DNA from: Barthelona sp. PCE
Lineage: Eukaryota; Metamonada: BaSk clade
Assembly (NCBI GenBank): GCA_040285745.1
Contig: JAUFOR010000002.1
Location: 1,240,001-1,304,000, forward strand
Reading direction: 5' to 3'
Length of the DNA stretch: 64,000 bases
This document shows positions 46,865-56,632 of the stretch, piece by piece. The notes beneath the pieces are model-generated. The model did not search any database. It was given only the letters and a program-made list of their open reading frames with translations, and was not told the DNA's origin. Position numbers and translations under genes: made by a program. Position 1 is the stretch's first letter, and every line of letters starts with the position of its first letter.

Positions 46865-48775
46865 TTAACTGATCATAATCATGTTCTTAAGGTCTCTCAG
46901 CATACATAGATATGTTCTATATGTAGATACCCCATAACGATCCAATACTGCCTTTGGAAAACTAACTCTGTGAAATGTGGAAGTGTACGAATGTGCTTGA
47001 AGTGCAATATGAGTACATTTCAACACGGCTTCTCTGCAAACCTTGCTTGATAGTATTGATTCAGTACATGTTACTTCAAGATATTGACAAATAATTATCA
47101 AAAGTGTATCACAAAGGCCTATCAAATCTCCAACGCTAAGATTAAATTCTGTTGAAAAAATCTGAAGGAATTTGGTTACATAGGACATCAAAAAATCTGT
47201 TGGTACATCATTATTTAATAATGAACGAAATAACAAATGTGCCTCCACACCTTTAAAGTAAAAAACATTGCAAATGGTATCTGTTGTTATGTTCAGCTGT
47301 TTCCTAACTCTGTTGAAGTGCTCTATGTTACTATGGGCTCCATATAACAAAACAGCAAGAATATCGTAGTGACCAGAGCCTGCATTCTTGTAATTTAAAA
47401 AGCAAGTTTCCATTATCGATTTAAAAGCCTTTGGATATAATGTAGGGATCTGCGCGATGAGATCCTTGTCAAGGTATGGTAAGGACATTGCAAAAGAGGA
47501 AGCTGCTGCGCTTTGAAAGAACGTCATTTCCGGATCTCTGAATAAAGCCATCAAAAAAGACAATGGTGTAAAAAGTTGATTAGAATATACTGAAAAAGAA
47601 CGTGATGTGCGCAATAAACTGCTCATGGACGGATAATGACTGAGTATATTTGTGAAAAGCTTTATATATTCAGTAAAAATCTCATTTAGCAATGTAGCCA
47701 ACGTCTTTGCAAGATTGTCAGGCTCCTTATTGCTCTCAATGACCCTAAGAACAGCACTAGTGCGTAAATAATAAAAAAATCTGTTGAAGCCTTGAAGAAT
47801 GTCATTTTGAAGGAAAAATTTGTGTTCAAGCCTTAGAACCTCGCTAATAACCGTTGCTACTTGCCCTAAGAAAGGAACAGCATTGCTTAACATTGCAAAG
47901 TCCGTTGCATCCGCTCCGTGCAAAAAATCTGTGATGCCTCCAATATCTTTTGTAGAAAAGAGCACATTATCCCATGTCATGTCCACAATAGCGGCACAAT
48001 CAGCATATAGACTCTCTTCAATATATAAAATAAGAGGAGAAAAAGCATTGAACAACTTTAATAACTTCCTCTTAAATCTTGATACAAACCTTAAATTCTT
48101 CATTTCTATTCTACTTTTCTCCAACATGGTCTTCTGTGGTAGTTGGACAATACCCGTCTTACACTTGTTAAAACAAAATAATGATCGTAACCCATCATAA
48201 GAAACTGAGCACCCAATCACTAACCCTGTCAAAGACATGATCATTTGAAAGCATAGAGGTGGCATAGAATCAATAAGATCGTAGCTTAAATAGTCTTCCA
48301 ACACAATAGCGTCTGAAAAAGTCAAGATGCATGTGAGTGGAATCTCAACGTCATATAACAACCCGAAATCAATACGTAAGATGCTTTCGATGTGTCTCAT
48401 AAGGAATCCATGCATGCATTCATCCTCCATATGACTGAAAAGCGTTAGAACATTGAGAAAAACACGTAAACCTTCTAGATCCATAAAAACATTGTCTAAG
48501 ATAGCGTACGTATCTTTATCCACGTAAACGTCAAACCACATGTCACAGAATTCTTCACAGAACGAGTAAAAACCAGCGTTCTTAATTAATCCATAGTCTT
48601 CTTTTGCGGAACAGTTCATAAAGCAACTTAGATAGTGACTAAACTCTGGGTTTCCACCGATGTAGGCCCCCTTTAGACTCTCCACAAGGCCAAGCGCCGA
48701 ATGGGAGGTTGAGCCAGTTTCATAACCTTTAAGAGCAATACTGGAATCTCCAATATGGCACAGTTGATGGATCAT
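46865..48775 (-). CDS. Helical protein of unknown function
   Basis: 636 residues, not recognised. It is all-helical with leucine- and phenylalanine-rich amphipathic helices spaced as in HEAT/ARM-type solenoids. There is no signal peptide, coiled coil or clear motif. It is rich in cysteine for a cytosolic protein. Its 3' end lies about 50 bp from the stop of the convergent membralin-like gene. Confidence 0.68.
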   Translation of the reverse strand: MIHQLCHIGDSSIALKGYETGSTSHSALGLVESLKGAYIGGNPEFSHYLSCFMNCSAKEDYGLIKNAGFYSFCEEFCDMWFDVYVDKDTYAILDNVFMDLEGLRVFLNVLTLFSHMEDECMHGFLMRHIESILRIDFGLLYDVEIPLTCILTFSDAIVLEDYLSYDLIDSMPPLCFQMIMSLTGLVIGCSVSYDGLRSLFCFNKCKTGIVQLPQKTMLEKSRIEMKNLRFVSRFKRKLLKLFNAFSPLILYIEESLYADCAAIVDMTWDNVLFSTKDIGGITDFLHGADATDFAMLSNAVPFLGQVATVISEVLRLEHKFFLQNDILQGFNRFFYYLRTSAVLRVIESNKEPDNLAKTLATLLNEIFTEYIKLFTNILSHYPSMSSLLRTSRSFSVYSNQLFTPLSFLMALFRDPEMTFFQSAAASSFAMSLPYLDKDLIAQIPTLYPKAFKSIMETCFLNYKNAGSGHYDILAVLLYGAHSNIEHFNRVRKQLNITTDTICNVFYFKGVEAHLLFRSLLNNDVPTDFLMSYVTKFLQIFSTEFNLSVGDLIGLCDTLLIIICQYLEVTCTESILSSKVCREAVLKCTHIALQAHSYTSTFHRVSFPKAVLDRYGVSTYRTYLCMLRDLKNMIMIS

Positions 48776-49100
48776 CTCGCCTATCCTGCTTGAAGCTTTT
48801 TCTTGAAAAAGGATGTATAAAGAAAAACGTTGTTTTTTAACATATGAATGTATTTTGTCAGTATTTACACCTTGAAAGGGGCTTTGTGCTGCATATCCAT
48901 CGTCTTATAAGAATAAATAGTTCGCTGAAGCAGAACAGTGAATTTGAGCCAAAATTTTTTTTTGCTTATGAATACTTTAATGTACTATCTGTGTATGTCG
49001 CAACACTTTTGGACAAGATATACGGCAGCAGAGACTAAAGATGCATTACAGGAACATGTATTTATCATTTCATTCAATATCGTTACTTCTTTTTGTGTGA
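48776..49100. other. Divergent intergenic spacer, 325 bp
   Basis: AT-rich promoter region for two unknown genes. Tandem TCATTTCATTC lies about 30 nt before the ATG at 49101. No RNA gene is seen. Confidence 0.5.
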
Positions 49101-49766
49101 ATGTCAGAATCATCGCGGGGACCAACAAAGACCGCCGAGATATTTAGTTCTGAGGCGAACGACGTGCTTCACTTATTGCGGGAAGAGATAACAGACTTAA
49201 AGCTCACTTTGCAGCTTTTAAGCAAGGTCAATCATGATGGGGAGATACGACAAAACATATCTTCAGTCAAGGAACACATTTTGCGCATTGCATCTCAACG
49301 CACAAGAAGCAGTCTGGTACAAGACTTAGATATGCTTGATATTGATGTGTTTAATGCTTCAAAACAGGGGGATATTGAACGCTCTATATTGGAAAATGAA
49401 GAGAAATCGGAGTTGTTGAAGAAAGATGTTGAAGACAGATTGAACAAGGTTGTACAGCATCTGAGTGACTTTACCGTTGCGCAGGAAACATACCAGACAA
49501 TGGAAGAGCAACTTTCCAACCAAGTAGATACGCTAAAGTTGATTATGAACGAGAAAATTTTCCAATCTGATTTTGATGAGCGGAAAGCAACAATAACTGC
49601 TGAAATTGATGATTTCAATCAAAAAATAGCTGACATCGATAGCCAAACAGCTGCTTTACGAGTAGAACTGGAAAATAATGAAGAAGAGGTGCAGGAATCT
49701 TCGTTGGAATATCAGAAACTTACATTTTTGTGCGATGTAATGGGGAAAATCACCGGTCCTGATTAG
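49101..49766 (+). CDS. Short coiled-coil protein
   Basis: 221 residues, nearly all helical and acidic. Two coiled-coil stretches (about 90-130 and 150-205) are separated by a short break. The size and layout recall small structural subunits of intraflagellar-transport or kinetochore complexes. No signature allows a choice, so this is only a class description. Confidence 0.68.
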   Translation: MSESSRGPTKTAEIFSSEANDVLHLLREEITDLKLTLQLLSKVNHDGEIRQNISSVKEHILRIASQRTRSSLVQDLDMLDIDVFNASKQGDIERSILENEEKSELLKKDVEDRLNKVVQHLSDFTVAQETYQTMEEQLSNQVDTLKLIMNEKIFQSDFDERKATITAEIDDFNQKIADIDSQTAALRVELENNEEEVQESSLEYQKLTFLCDVMGKITGPD

Positions 49767-49975
49767 AAATTGGTTTAGAGTGTGATTTAATGGTTGTGTA
49801 TGATATTGTTGAAACTTTTTTTTTTAATAACGTTAAACAGGTTATTGAGATTAATGTATAGCGCTTTTTCCGTTTCACTGGCAAACAGCGACTGTTTTAG
49901 TGTAAATTTTCTTACAATTTATGTGAAGGAAAAATGAATTTCTAAACAAAACCTTTTTCAAAACATATAAGTTGA

Positions 49976-50833
49976 ATGTTCAGGGCTTGTTCAGATGACG
50001 GGGAGCTTTGTATATGTTCAAGAATCTGGGAAGACGGACGAACTGATATATCAGTTTTTGATACGAGAAGTTTAAAGCCTCTGTATAAATTTTGCATCGA
50101 CTACCATCTTGTTTATGTCATAATAAGCAAAGACAAAGAATATATGTTGTTAGGAGATGATTATGCATTTTACATTTACACAATTGAGGGAGATTTCCTC
50201 ATGTCAACTCGTCAATGTGATATCTCATTGGGAGGCGAGGAACTTGCAGGCATTAATGTTTCAAAAGACTTCAAGAGAGTACTTACATGTTGTATAACTG
50301 GTGATTTGATGTTTTTCGACATCAATCCAGATGAAAACGTTAAATCAATTGAATTGGTGAGCAAACAGTATTCAATGGGTGGATGGCGCACATTTGAGAC
50401 TGATGAAGGCTGTATCATCTTGTATGACGATGAACCTACTCGTATTAATATTCAAACAATGGAGTGTGAAGAAATTTCCATTCCATTTAGACCATATGGA
50501 AGAAACAACAGGAAATATATTATGACAGAAAAAAGAGAAGTGCGGCTTAATTCCATCGATTTTGATTGGAAGATTCTTTACACGTTTGAAGAACAAGAGC
50601 AACGTGTACAATATGCTTTAGGTTTTTCTGGATCTGATCAATACGTGATCATTCCAAAAGACAATAATCAACTGGAGGTTGTTGAAGTGTTGCAAGATGG
50701 GCAAATTCGTCTTGCATTTTCTTCTACTGAGATTATTAGAGTTTGGACTGTTAGGGTTATTAATGATAAACTGCTACAATATGATAAAAAAAATGATAAG
50801 CTATGTTGCTTGGCAGAGTTGAGAGAATTATAA
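49976..50833 (+). CDS. Small beta-propeller-like protein, lineage-specific family
   Basis: 285 residues from ATG 49976. It is all-beta by appearance, with repeated strand pairs such as DISVFDTRSL, YMLLGDDYAFYIYTIEGD and RVLTCCITGDLMFFDI. It is probably a paralogue of the protein at 23208, sharing the LGDxY...Y...G block. Its stop codon is followed immediately by copy 2 of the structured repeat (50834). Function unknown. Confidence 0.7.
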   Translation: MFRACSDDGELCICSRIWEDGRTDISVFDTRSLKPLYKFCIDYHLVYVIISKDKEYMLLGDDYAFYIYTIEGDFLMSTRQCDISLGGEELAGINVSKDFKRVLTCCITGDLMFFDINPDENVKSIELVSKQYSMGGWRTFETDEGCIILYDDEPTRINIQTMECEEISIPFRPYGRNNRKYIMTEKREVRLNSIDFDWKILYTFEEQEQRVQYALGFSGSDQYVIIPKDNNQLEVVEVLQDGQIRLAFSSTEIIRVWTVRVINDKLLQYDKKNDKLCCLAELREL

Positions 50834-50950
50834 GGCACGCTTGTGAATAACACACTATTTCGGGAGTAAATGTGCCTGAGGAACAGTTCTCAGCGCAAGC
50901 GCAGCACTCGGGGGAGCTCGCCTCTCCTGTTCAAGTGTACGACTCTGAAA
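50834..50950 (+). repeat. Repeated structured element, copy 2 (possible ncRNA)
   Basis: It starts at GGCACGCTTGTG on the base after a TAA stop. The first 38 nt match copy 1 at 38157. The following 70 nt are G+C-rich and fold easily by eye: CTGAGGAACAGTTCTCAG, GCGC-AA-GCGC, and GGAGCTCGCCTCTCC. The 3' limit is a guess. It could be part of the 3' UTR of the preceding gene, a separate RNA, or a small repeat. Confidence 0.5.
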
Positions 50951-51106
50951 TAAATTTCCATTCTTCCATCTACGAAATTATCGTATGAAAGTTTTTGTGG
51001 TTTTAAACGTCTGAATATCTGGAAATGTTTCATATTTCCATAGACACAGTGTTAAGATTTGGAAACACCATGCTGTTCTAAGTTTTATAACCATATTATC
51101 TTTATT

Positions 51107-53203
51107 ATGCCACGACCTAGACAGAGCAGGCATCAAATATCTGCCGAAAAGTACAGGGACTTTGTAATTGACTTTGAAAGGGACAATATTCAGATTAGCG
51201 TTCATCAAACTCCTGTTGCTCTTGAAAATATGCATGATACTTCATTTATTGGCCAACACATTCATGATTTGGGAAGCCATATGATGACCAAGTACATTTA
51301 CACGTATTGTGATGGGTATTACTTTGCTGAACTGAACCCTCCTGAATCTCAAGAAGACCCATGGACAATTACCATTGTCACAGCAAAGGACTTTGAGGAG
51401 CAGTTAAAGGAAGAAAGGGATCCTATCAAAATGCCCGTTGAAGTTGATAGAAGGCAACGTTACTTAACTGACCCTTTTAGATTTTTAAATGAATCTTACT
51501 TTGTTTATGGATATGAAGAAGATGTAGCACCCGACTATCCTTTGGTCTTTGTGCTGTCAGATGTGCAACAAAACCATCACAAGTATACGAATTACAGTTC
51601 TGTCAAGGTTCGTGATAGTAATTGTGTTACCTTCATCAGAAATCATGTTAACGAAAACAGCCCTATCTATGCAATTGTCTTCGATGGAACGTTGTTTCCC
51701 AATGCCGAAGATCACTTGAGGGAGATTATTTTCGACGATGCTTGGGATTTGCACAATTATAATGCCGTAGAGTGTTCCAATTTAAAGGTTGTTTTGTTCT
51801 GGAAGAGAGATGAGGAAGAGAAGTTGGAGAAATTACATGCAGTAGATGTTGAAGGTAATACTATGAATCTCCTTACCAAATATCCACAGTTGAGTGAGCT
51901 AGAGAATTTTGATACAAGTCGTCTTTTTATTCATATCTTTACTGATGATGAGTTCTGTTTCACGTTTACTAACCGCAATTTCGCAACAACTGTCCATATG
52001 TATGATGGAGTGATGAAGAAGACAACAGGGATGCTTGATTTGTTTAATTCTCATGTTAAGCATGACATATCTCTACTAGAACCCTGCTTCAACAACCCAG
52101 TCACGGAATACTATGGCACTGATCCATCACATAGCAATACAATGAAGTATAGAGTCATTGATTCAAAGTACGAATTGTTTCACACCGATTGTTTCAATGT
52201 TTCCAATGTTCTCCCTGGTGTTTCACGCATCGAGTGCGATAACTATTTTGTTTATTTCTTTTTGTCCGAAAAAAGAATCGTCTTTGTTCATCATAATCGC
52301 AAGCAAAAAATCGAGTCTATGATTCGTATGGACACTGATACACCACAGATCTTATACAGGGAGGGGCAGGTCGTTAAGTTGGTGCAGTATAACCGTGATA
52401 TAAGTCAGTATGATGTTCTGTTTTCACATGAAAATCTGGAGGTCCGACACATGAAAGCATGGTACGTTATTTCTGTTGTTTATGAGGACGGAGAGGCTAA
52501 AATTCATCTGAATAATACGTGTATTCTGACGCTAAATGCTGAAGAAGAGTACATGAAGAGTTGTAAGGCAGAAGAAGGATTTGTCTTCATTCACACATCA
52601 GAAAGATCCATTTTGTTTATTTTAGATGAATCTTTCAGAGTTATCAACAAGCATGGTTATGGAACTCCCATAAAGGGTAAGCCATCCATCAAGATATGCG
52701 ACGGAAAGTATTTATATCTAGCGGAAACTGACGTTAATTTCAGGGAAAATCTACTCAGCTTGAATATTACGGTCATTGATGTTGTTACAGGAATGAAATA
52801 CCACAAGGACGGATGCCTTGTAGGTGAAATGATTGATAACAAGTACGGGATGCGAGATTGGGTTTCTGATCGAACATTCGTTACTCTCCCATTGAACGGT
52901 GTTGTTGAATGCTGTTTCAATGAAGATACAAAGGAAATAAGTACTTTTTATTACGAAATATCAGCAGAACTGCCTTTAATAGGTGAAAGTTGGAGTAGAA
53001 AGTTTGGATATTTAGAAGAGTTAACATACAAACCGGAAACTAAGGGGATGCTATGGAAAAAGTGGCTCATTGATCTTCACGTTGAGAACTACGTTGAAAT
53101 ATCAGAAGACCATTACTTAGTTGCTGATTTCTTTGCTGAGGCCAGTATTGAACATATATTACTTCCGGATGTTAGTGAGACTGATATATTATCAACTATT
53201 TAA
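51107..53203 (+). CDS. Large beta-propeller-like protein, unknown function
   Basis: 698 residues from ATG 51107. The open frame upstream is short and AT-rich. It begins basic (MPRPRQSRHQ) and continues with many alternating strands (DNYFVYFFLSEKRIVFVHH, FVFIHTSERSILFILDES, KYLYLAETDVNF). This suggests one or two propellers without WD signatures. There is no signal peptide. It is tail-to-tail with the similarly built gene at 53207-55249, with 3 bp between stops. Confidence 0.7.
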   Translation: MPRPRQSRHQISAEKYRDFVIDFERDNIQISVHQTPVALENMHDTSFIGQHIHDLGSHMMTKYIYTYCDGYYFAELNPPESQEDPWTITIVTAKDFEEQLKEERDPIKMPVEVDRRQRYLTDPFRFLNESYFVYGYEEDVAPDYPLVFVLSDVQQNHHKYTNYSSVKVRDSNCVTFIRNHVNENSPIYAIVFDGTLFPNAEDHLREIIFDDAWDLHNYNAVECSNLKVVLFWKRDEEEKLEKLHAVDVEGNTMNLLTKYPQLSELENFDTSRLFIHIFTDDEFCFTFTNRNFATTVHMYDGVMKKTTGMLDLFNSHVKHDISLLEPCFNNPVTEYYGTDPSHSNTMKYRVIDSKYELFHTDCFNVSNVLPGVSRIECDNYFVYFFLSEKRIVFVHHNRKQKIESMIRMDTDTPQILYREGQVVKLVQYNRDISQYDVLFSHENLEVRHMKAWYVISVVYEDGEAKIHLNNTCILTLNAEEEYMKSCKAEEGFVFIHTSERSILFILDESFRVINKHGYGTPIKGKPSIKICDGKYLYLAETDVNFRENLLSLNITVIDVVTGMKYHKDGCLVGEMIDNKYGMRDWVSDRTFVTLPLNGVVECCFNEDTKEISTFYYEISAELPLIGESWSRKFGYLEELTYKPETKGMLWKKWLIDLHVENYVEISEDHYLVADFFAEASIEHILLPDVSETDILSTI

Positions 53204-53206
53204 GCA

Positions 53207-55249
53207 CTAATCAAACGAATATAAATTGTATTCATTATATTTTCTTGGAAGAGGAAGCTTCAGCTCAAAATATTCAGCTCTAGTTAATAAATCTGTTAAT
53301 GGAAAATCACTTTTTGAAATAGTAAACTCCAAAGGATCATCAGTATCAAGTTCTATTGTTGTCTCAACAACCGTACGATTCTCTATCTTGATGGAGTATA
53401 TCACCCCATCATGAATACAAGTTCTGCCCAATGGTAAATCAAAAGTAACAACCTCATTCGGGATGGGACACTGTTTATCCCAATAATAAATTCCATTTTC
53501 AAGTACAAAATGCTGTTCTGTCCATCCAATGATAGCACACTTATTCTTTTGCTTCGTATATGCTACGTTACCCGTTTCCAAATCGATTAACGCTAACTTT
53601 GTTTTGTTAATGTAACTAGCCAATAGTGTGGGATTTTCTGGTGATATTCTTGCCATGTGAGGTGTGAAAAGTAAATTTGTGTGATAAACGCTGGAAATTC
53701 CCTGTTCTAGATCAAAAACATGAACATCATGCTTGAACTCAAGCACAACATAGGGTAATGCAATCATAAGCACATTAAATGAAGAACCAAAGGCATAGGT
53801 TTGTAGCAATGTGTCCCCAGTGCTCGACACCAACCTAAAATACCTTCGATCCACGTCACCGTAATGAATTTGCAGATCAATGTGTTTTTCGTGCTGTAAT
53901 ATATCATCTGTGTACTTCTGGATCGCATATAACATGGCCCCGCTGCGCTCATCTTTGAAAACGTTCATGTAAAGATTGGGATCATACTCAATATAAAAGC
54001 TATCGACAGAACGCTTTAAACTGTCTACCAAATGACAACTAATAACCCAACACCGCGCATATAACTTGTGTAGTGTCTCATGTATAAACGGAGATGATGA
54101 AGTAGTTATACAATTTGCATTCATACTTAGTTTCATATTTAGGTATGTTAACGTTGGATCTTCAGTGAGTGTAATGTGCACAGCTGAGATTTCACTGCCA
54201 AATAAAACCAGTCTCTGATCTCCATCCATGCTGAGTTTTGCGTTAGAAAACTCCCCAGCCAGTATACAGTTGGACACATCCTTGAGCATATGAAAATCTA
54301 GTATTCCTGTATGTTCTTGTAGATTTCCTCTGGTGGAACGGGTAAAGAGGGACCTTACCAGTCCAAAGCGATTAAAATCACCGAAGAACTGATAACATTC
54401 GCCATATCGCAATGAATTCGAAATAGTACGAATGCTATCGTTAGTAGCATGATATATATGCAGTTTTCCGTGCTCTTCCGTACAAAATATTCCGTTTAAA
54501 GGCGAATAACTAAAAATAAACCCAAATTTCACAAAACCATCCATGCGAAAAACAAAAGATTCAACATCTATATCGCAATCATATATCTCACACGTTTCAT
54601 AAGGCATGGGTATGATTCCCATTGCGTTTCTATTAACAATTGGAAATATTCTACAGCTCGGAAATGTACGAACATGCTCAAAAGTCTTGGATTCAATATC
54701 AAATCTATGAATCAAGGTGTCTTGGTTCTGTTGGCTGTCAAATGCTATTAAACAACCTGAAACACACCTAAAACAACGTGAGTAAATCGCAGTTTCAATT
54801 ATCTCGTTGCTAATAAGATCGCAACATAGCAGTGGTGTATCATTTCTTCTCACAATTATGAGAGCAATGTCAGGTGTCATGGCTGCAACTGTGAGTCTTG
54901 TTGGTTGAAAATTGGATATAGTGAAACTACGATGAATGGTCTCTGTAACATTACATGATTCATCGATAAGGAAAAATACAAATCTGAACTCATCAGCTTT
55001 GATGCGCTGAAGAAAGTAAAAATGATCAGAAAGTTGACAACGTTGAAACAAACGATTCTTACCTGAGTTACACACATCAACATGATGGTCCAGTCTACAC
55101 AGAGCAATTTCTCTATCGCTGTCTAAACTTGGAATGCCTTCAAAATCCAAAAAGTTGGTTGTGCCATCCTCAACAGCAAAAACGCTATTTCCGTAAGAAA
55201 GAATCCCACCTATGTGATCAACTATGTGATTTTCGATTCTTCTAGGCAT
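53207..55249 (-). CDS. Large beta-propeller-like protein, unknown function
   Basis: 680 residues from ATG 55249 (MPRRIENH). The frame is open slightly further without an ATG. Strand-rich repeats such as GILSYGNSVFAVEDGTTN, LIHRFDIESKTFEHV, FKHDVHVFDLEQGISSVYH and LALIDLETGNVAYTK fit a large or double propeller. The basic N-terminal MPRR and its size resemble the convergent neighbour (MPRPRQ), so the pair may be an inverted duplication that has since diverged. Function unknown. Confidence 0.7.
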   Translation of the reverse strand: MPRRIENHIVDHIGGILSYGNSVFAVEDGTTNFLDFEGIPSLDSDREIALCRLDHHVDVCNSGKNRLFQRCQLSDHFYFLQRIKADEFRFVFFLIDESCNVTETIHRSFTISNFQPTRLTVAAMTPDIALIIVRRNDTPLLCCDLISNEIIETAIYSRCFRCVSGCLIAFDSQQNQDTLIHRFDIESKTFEHVRTFPSCRIFPIVNRNAMGIIPMPYETCEIYDCDIDVESFVFRMDGFVKFGFIFSYSPLNGIFCTEEHGKLHIYHATNDSIRTISNSLRYGECYQFFGDFNRFGLVRSLFTRSTRGNLQEHTGILDFHMLKDVSNCILAGEFSNAKLSMDGDQRLVLFGSEISAVHITLTEDPTLTYLNMKLSMNANCITTSSSPFIHETLHKLYARCWVISCHLVDSLKRSVDSFYIEYDPNLYMNVFKDERSGAMLYAIQKYTDDILQHEKHIDLQIHYGDVDRRYFRLVSSTGDTLLQTYAFGSSFNVLMIALPYVVLEFKHDVHVFDLEQGISSVYHTNLLFTPHMARISPENPTLLASYINKTKLALIDLETGNVAYTKQKNKCAIIGWTEQHFVLENGIYYWDKQCPIPNEVVTFDLPLGRTCIHDGVIYSIKIENRTVVETTIELDTDDPLEFTISKSDFPLTDLLTRAEYFELKLPLPRKYNEYNLYSFD

Positions 55250-55255
55250 AAACAA

Positions 55256-55556
55256 AACTATTTAACCACTAAAAAATTGGTTGAACTGTATAAAAAAGCC
55301 GAATACGAGTCTTTCAGGAACAAGCAGTGTACTGAGAGCCACATTCGAACTTAAATCCATGTACTTTATCTATTCACTCTGTTTCAATACTGCCAGTCTC
55401 TAAAAGAAAAATAAAGTATTGAATTTCATAAATTTTGGAGCTTCAAATTGACAGGAGACCAGATTTACCCTTCATATTGTGTGCAACAACGAGAGACATA
55501 CATCAATCTCCTCGTTAATGTGATTTATTCCTATTTCCACAGTTAAATATCTTAGT
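55256..55556. other. Divergent intergenic spacer, 301 bp
   Basis: AT-rich region between two divergent genes. No RNA gene, repeat or conserved motif is recognised. Confidence 0.5.
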
Positions 55557-56567
55557 ATGTCAGATCCTACTCACAAGAACGATATCACGCCGATTTATGA
55601 AATTCAAACGGAAGAGAAATCTTCAAACGAGAATTCTTCCGTTAGTTCGGCTCCTGTTCAAGTTTTAGATGTTTCAGCACCTCTCATTGATAGAATCCCG
55701 CCAAATTCCGATAATGTTACGGTCAGAACAAGTTCACTGATCATATTCCTATCATTTTTGCGTGATAGAACCTGGACAATAGTTACGACATCAATGGGTA
55801 GATGGAACGAGCTGGGAGTTGCTCTGATGTTCTTTGCCATTCAACTGATTCCTTTATTGATCCCTGAACTTTTTGATTCTATCTTTGTCATGATTGTTAT
55901 GCCGATTATGTTCTACTCTCAAATCCGTTACTTCAAGACTGGGTACTGGACTGTTGAAAATAATCTCTTTATTAAAGGTTTAGTATTCTGCTTGAACTTT
56001 TGCGATTGGTTTTTCCTGTTTGCTGTTCTCAGTATGGTTGCTGCTAAACTTGTTGCTGAAGCTGTGATTGTTGTACTTCTTCTGCCTACTATCTATTTAT
56101 TTGTTTTTGCAAAGCGTGCCTGCCAAGGCGGTGAAATTATTGATCGTTTTTGTTTTACTATCTTTGTTTTTTGTATTTTTGCTGCTTCTACCGCAGTTTT
56201 AATGACCAGAATTGTTTCATCTGGCAGTTTCATTGTTCCGTTACTGCTATATATTGTATTAATCATTATCATAGCTTTGTTTTTGATTAAATTCTTCCAG
56301 TTGGAAGATCGAAAGTCGTTGAATATTTTTGAAAAGTTTGCTTTAGTTAACGTCTTGGTGCCTATCTTATACCACGGTGCCTTGTTTGCCTACTGTTTAC
56401 GTGCCTTGTTCTGTTATTTTGCTAATATTGATATCGTTTATCGCTTTGAAGATGCGTTTGTATCTCTTCTCGGTGGTATAGCTCTCATTTCGTTAGTGTA
56501 TGTTGCATACAATGTCTTTAGTGCATGCTCCAAGTCAAGCGTTGATGATTATTTGGAAAGTGTATAA
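55557..56567 (+). CDS. Multi-pass membrane protein of unknown function
   Basis: 336 residues. A hydrophilic, Ser/Glu-rich head of about 60 residues is followed by about eight transmembrane helices to near residue 325 and a short polar tail. The helices are rich in Phe, Ile, Leu and Val, and the loops are short. Charged landmarks include MGRWNELG and KRACQGGEIIDR. No transporter or enzyme motif was recognised. Confidence 0.75.
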   Translation: MSDPTHKNDITPIYEIQTEEKSSNENSSVSSAPVQVLDVSAPLIDRIPPNSDNVTVRTSSLIIFLSFLRDRTWTIVTTSMGRWNELGVALMFFAIQLIPLLIPELFDSIFVMIVMPIMFYSQIRYFKTGYWTVENNLFIKGLVFCLNFCDWFFLFAVLSMVAAKLVAEAVIVVLLLPTIYLFVFAKRACQGGEIIDRFCFTIFVFCIFAASTAVLMTRIVSSGSFIVPLLLYIVLIIIIALFLIKFFQLEDRKSLNIFEKFALVNVLVPILYHGALFAYCLRALFCYFANIDIVYRFEDAFVSLLGGIALISLVYVAYNVFSACSKSSVDDYLESV

Positions 56568-56632
56568 CACTCCATTATTCCACTATGTCTATTTTTTCCC
56601 TTATCCTTTGTTTATATGTAAATAAATTTGTT

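Noticed and set aside
55300-55380. Possible tRNA near CATTCGAACTTAAATCC
   Set aside because: A T-loop-like GTTCGAA core without matching acceptor, D or anticodon stems. No cloverleaf could be drawn.
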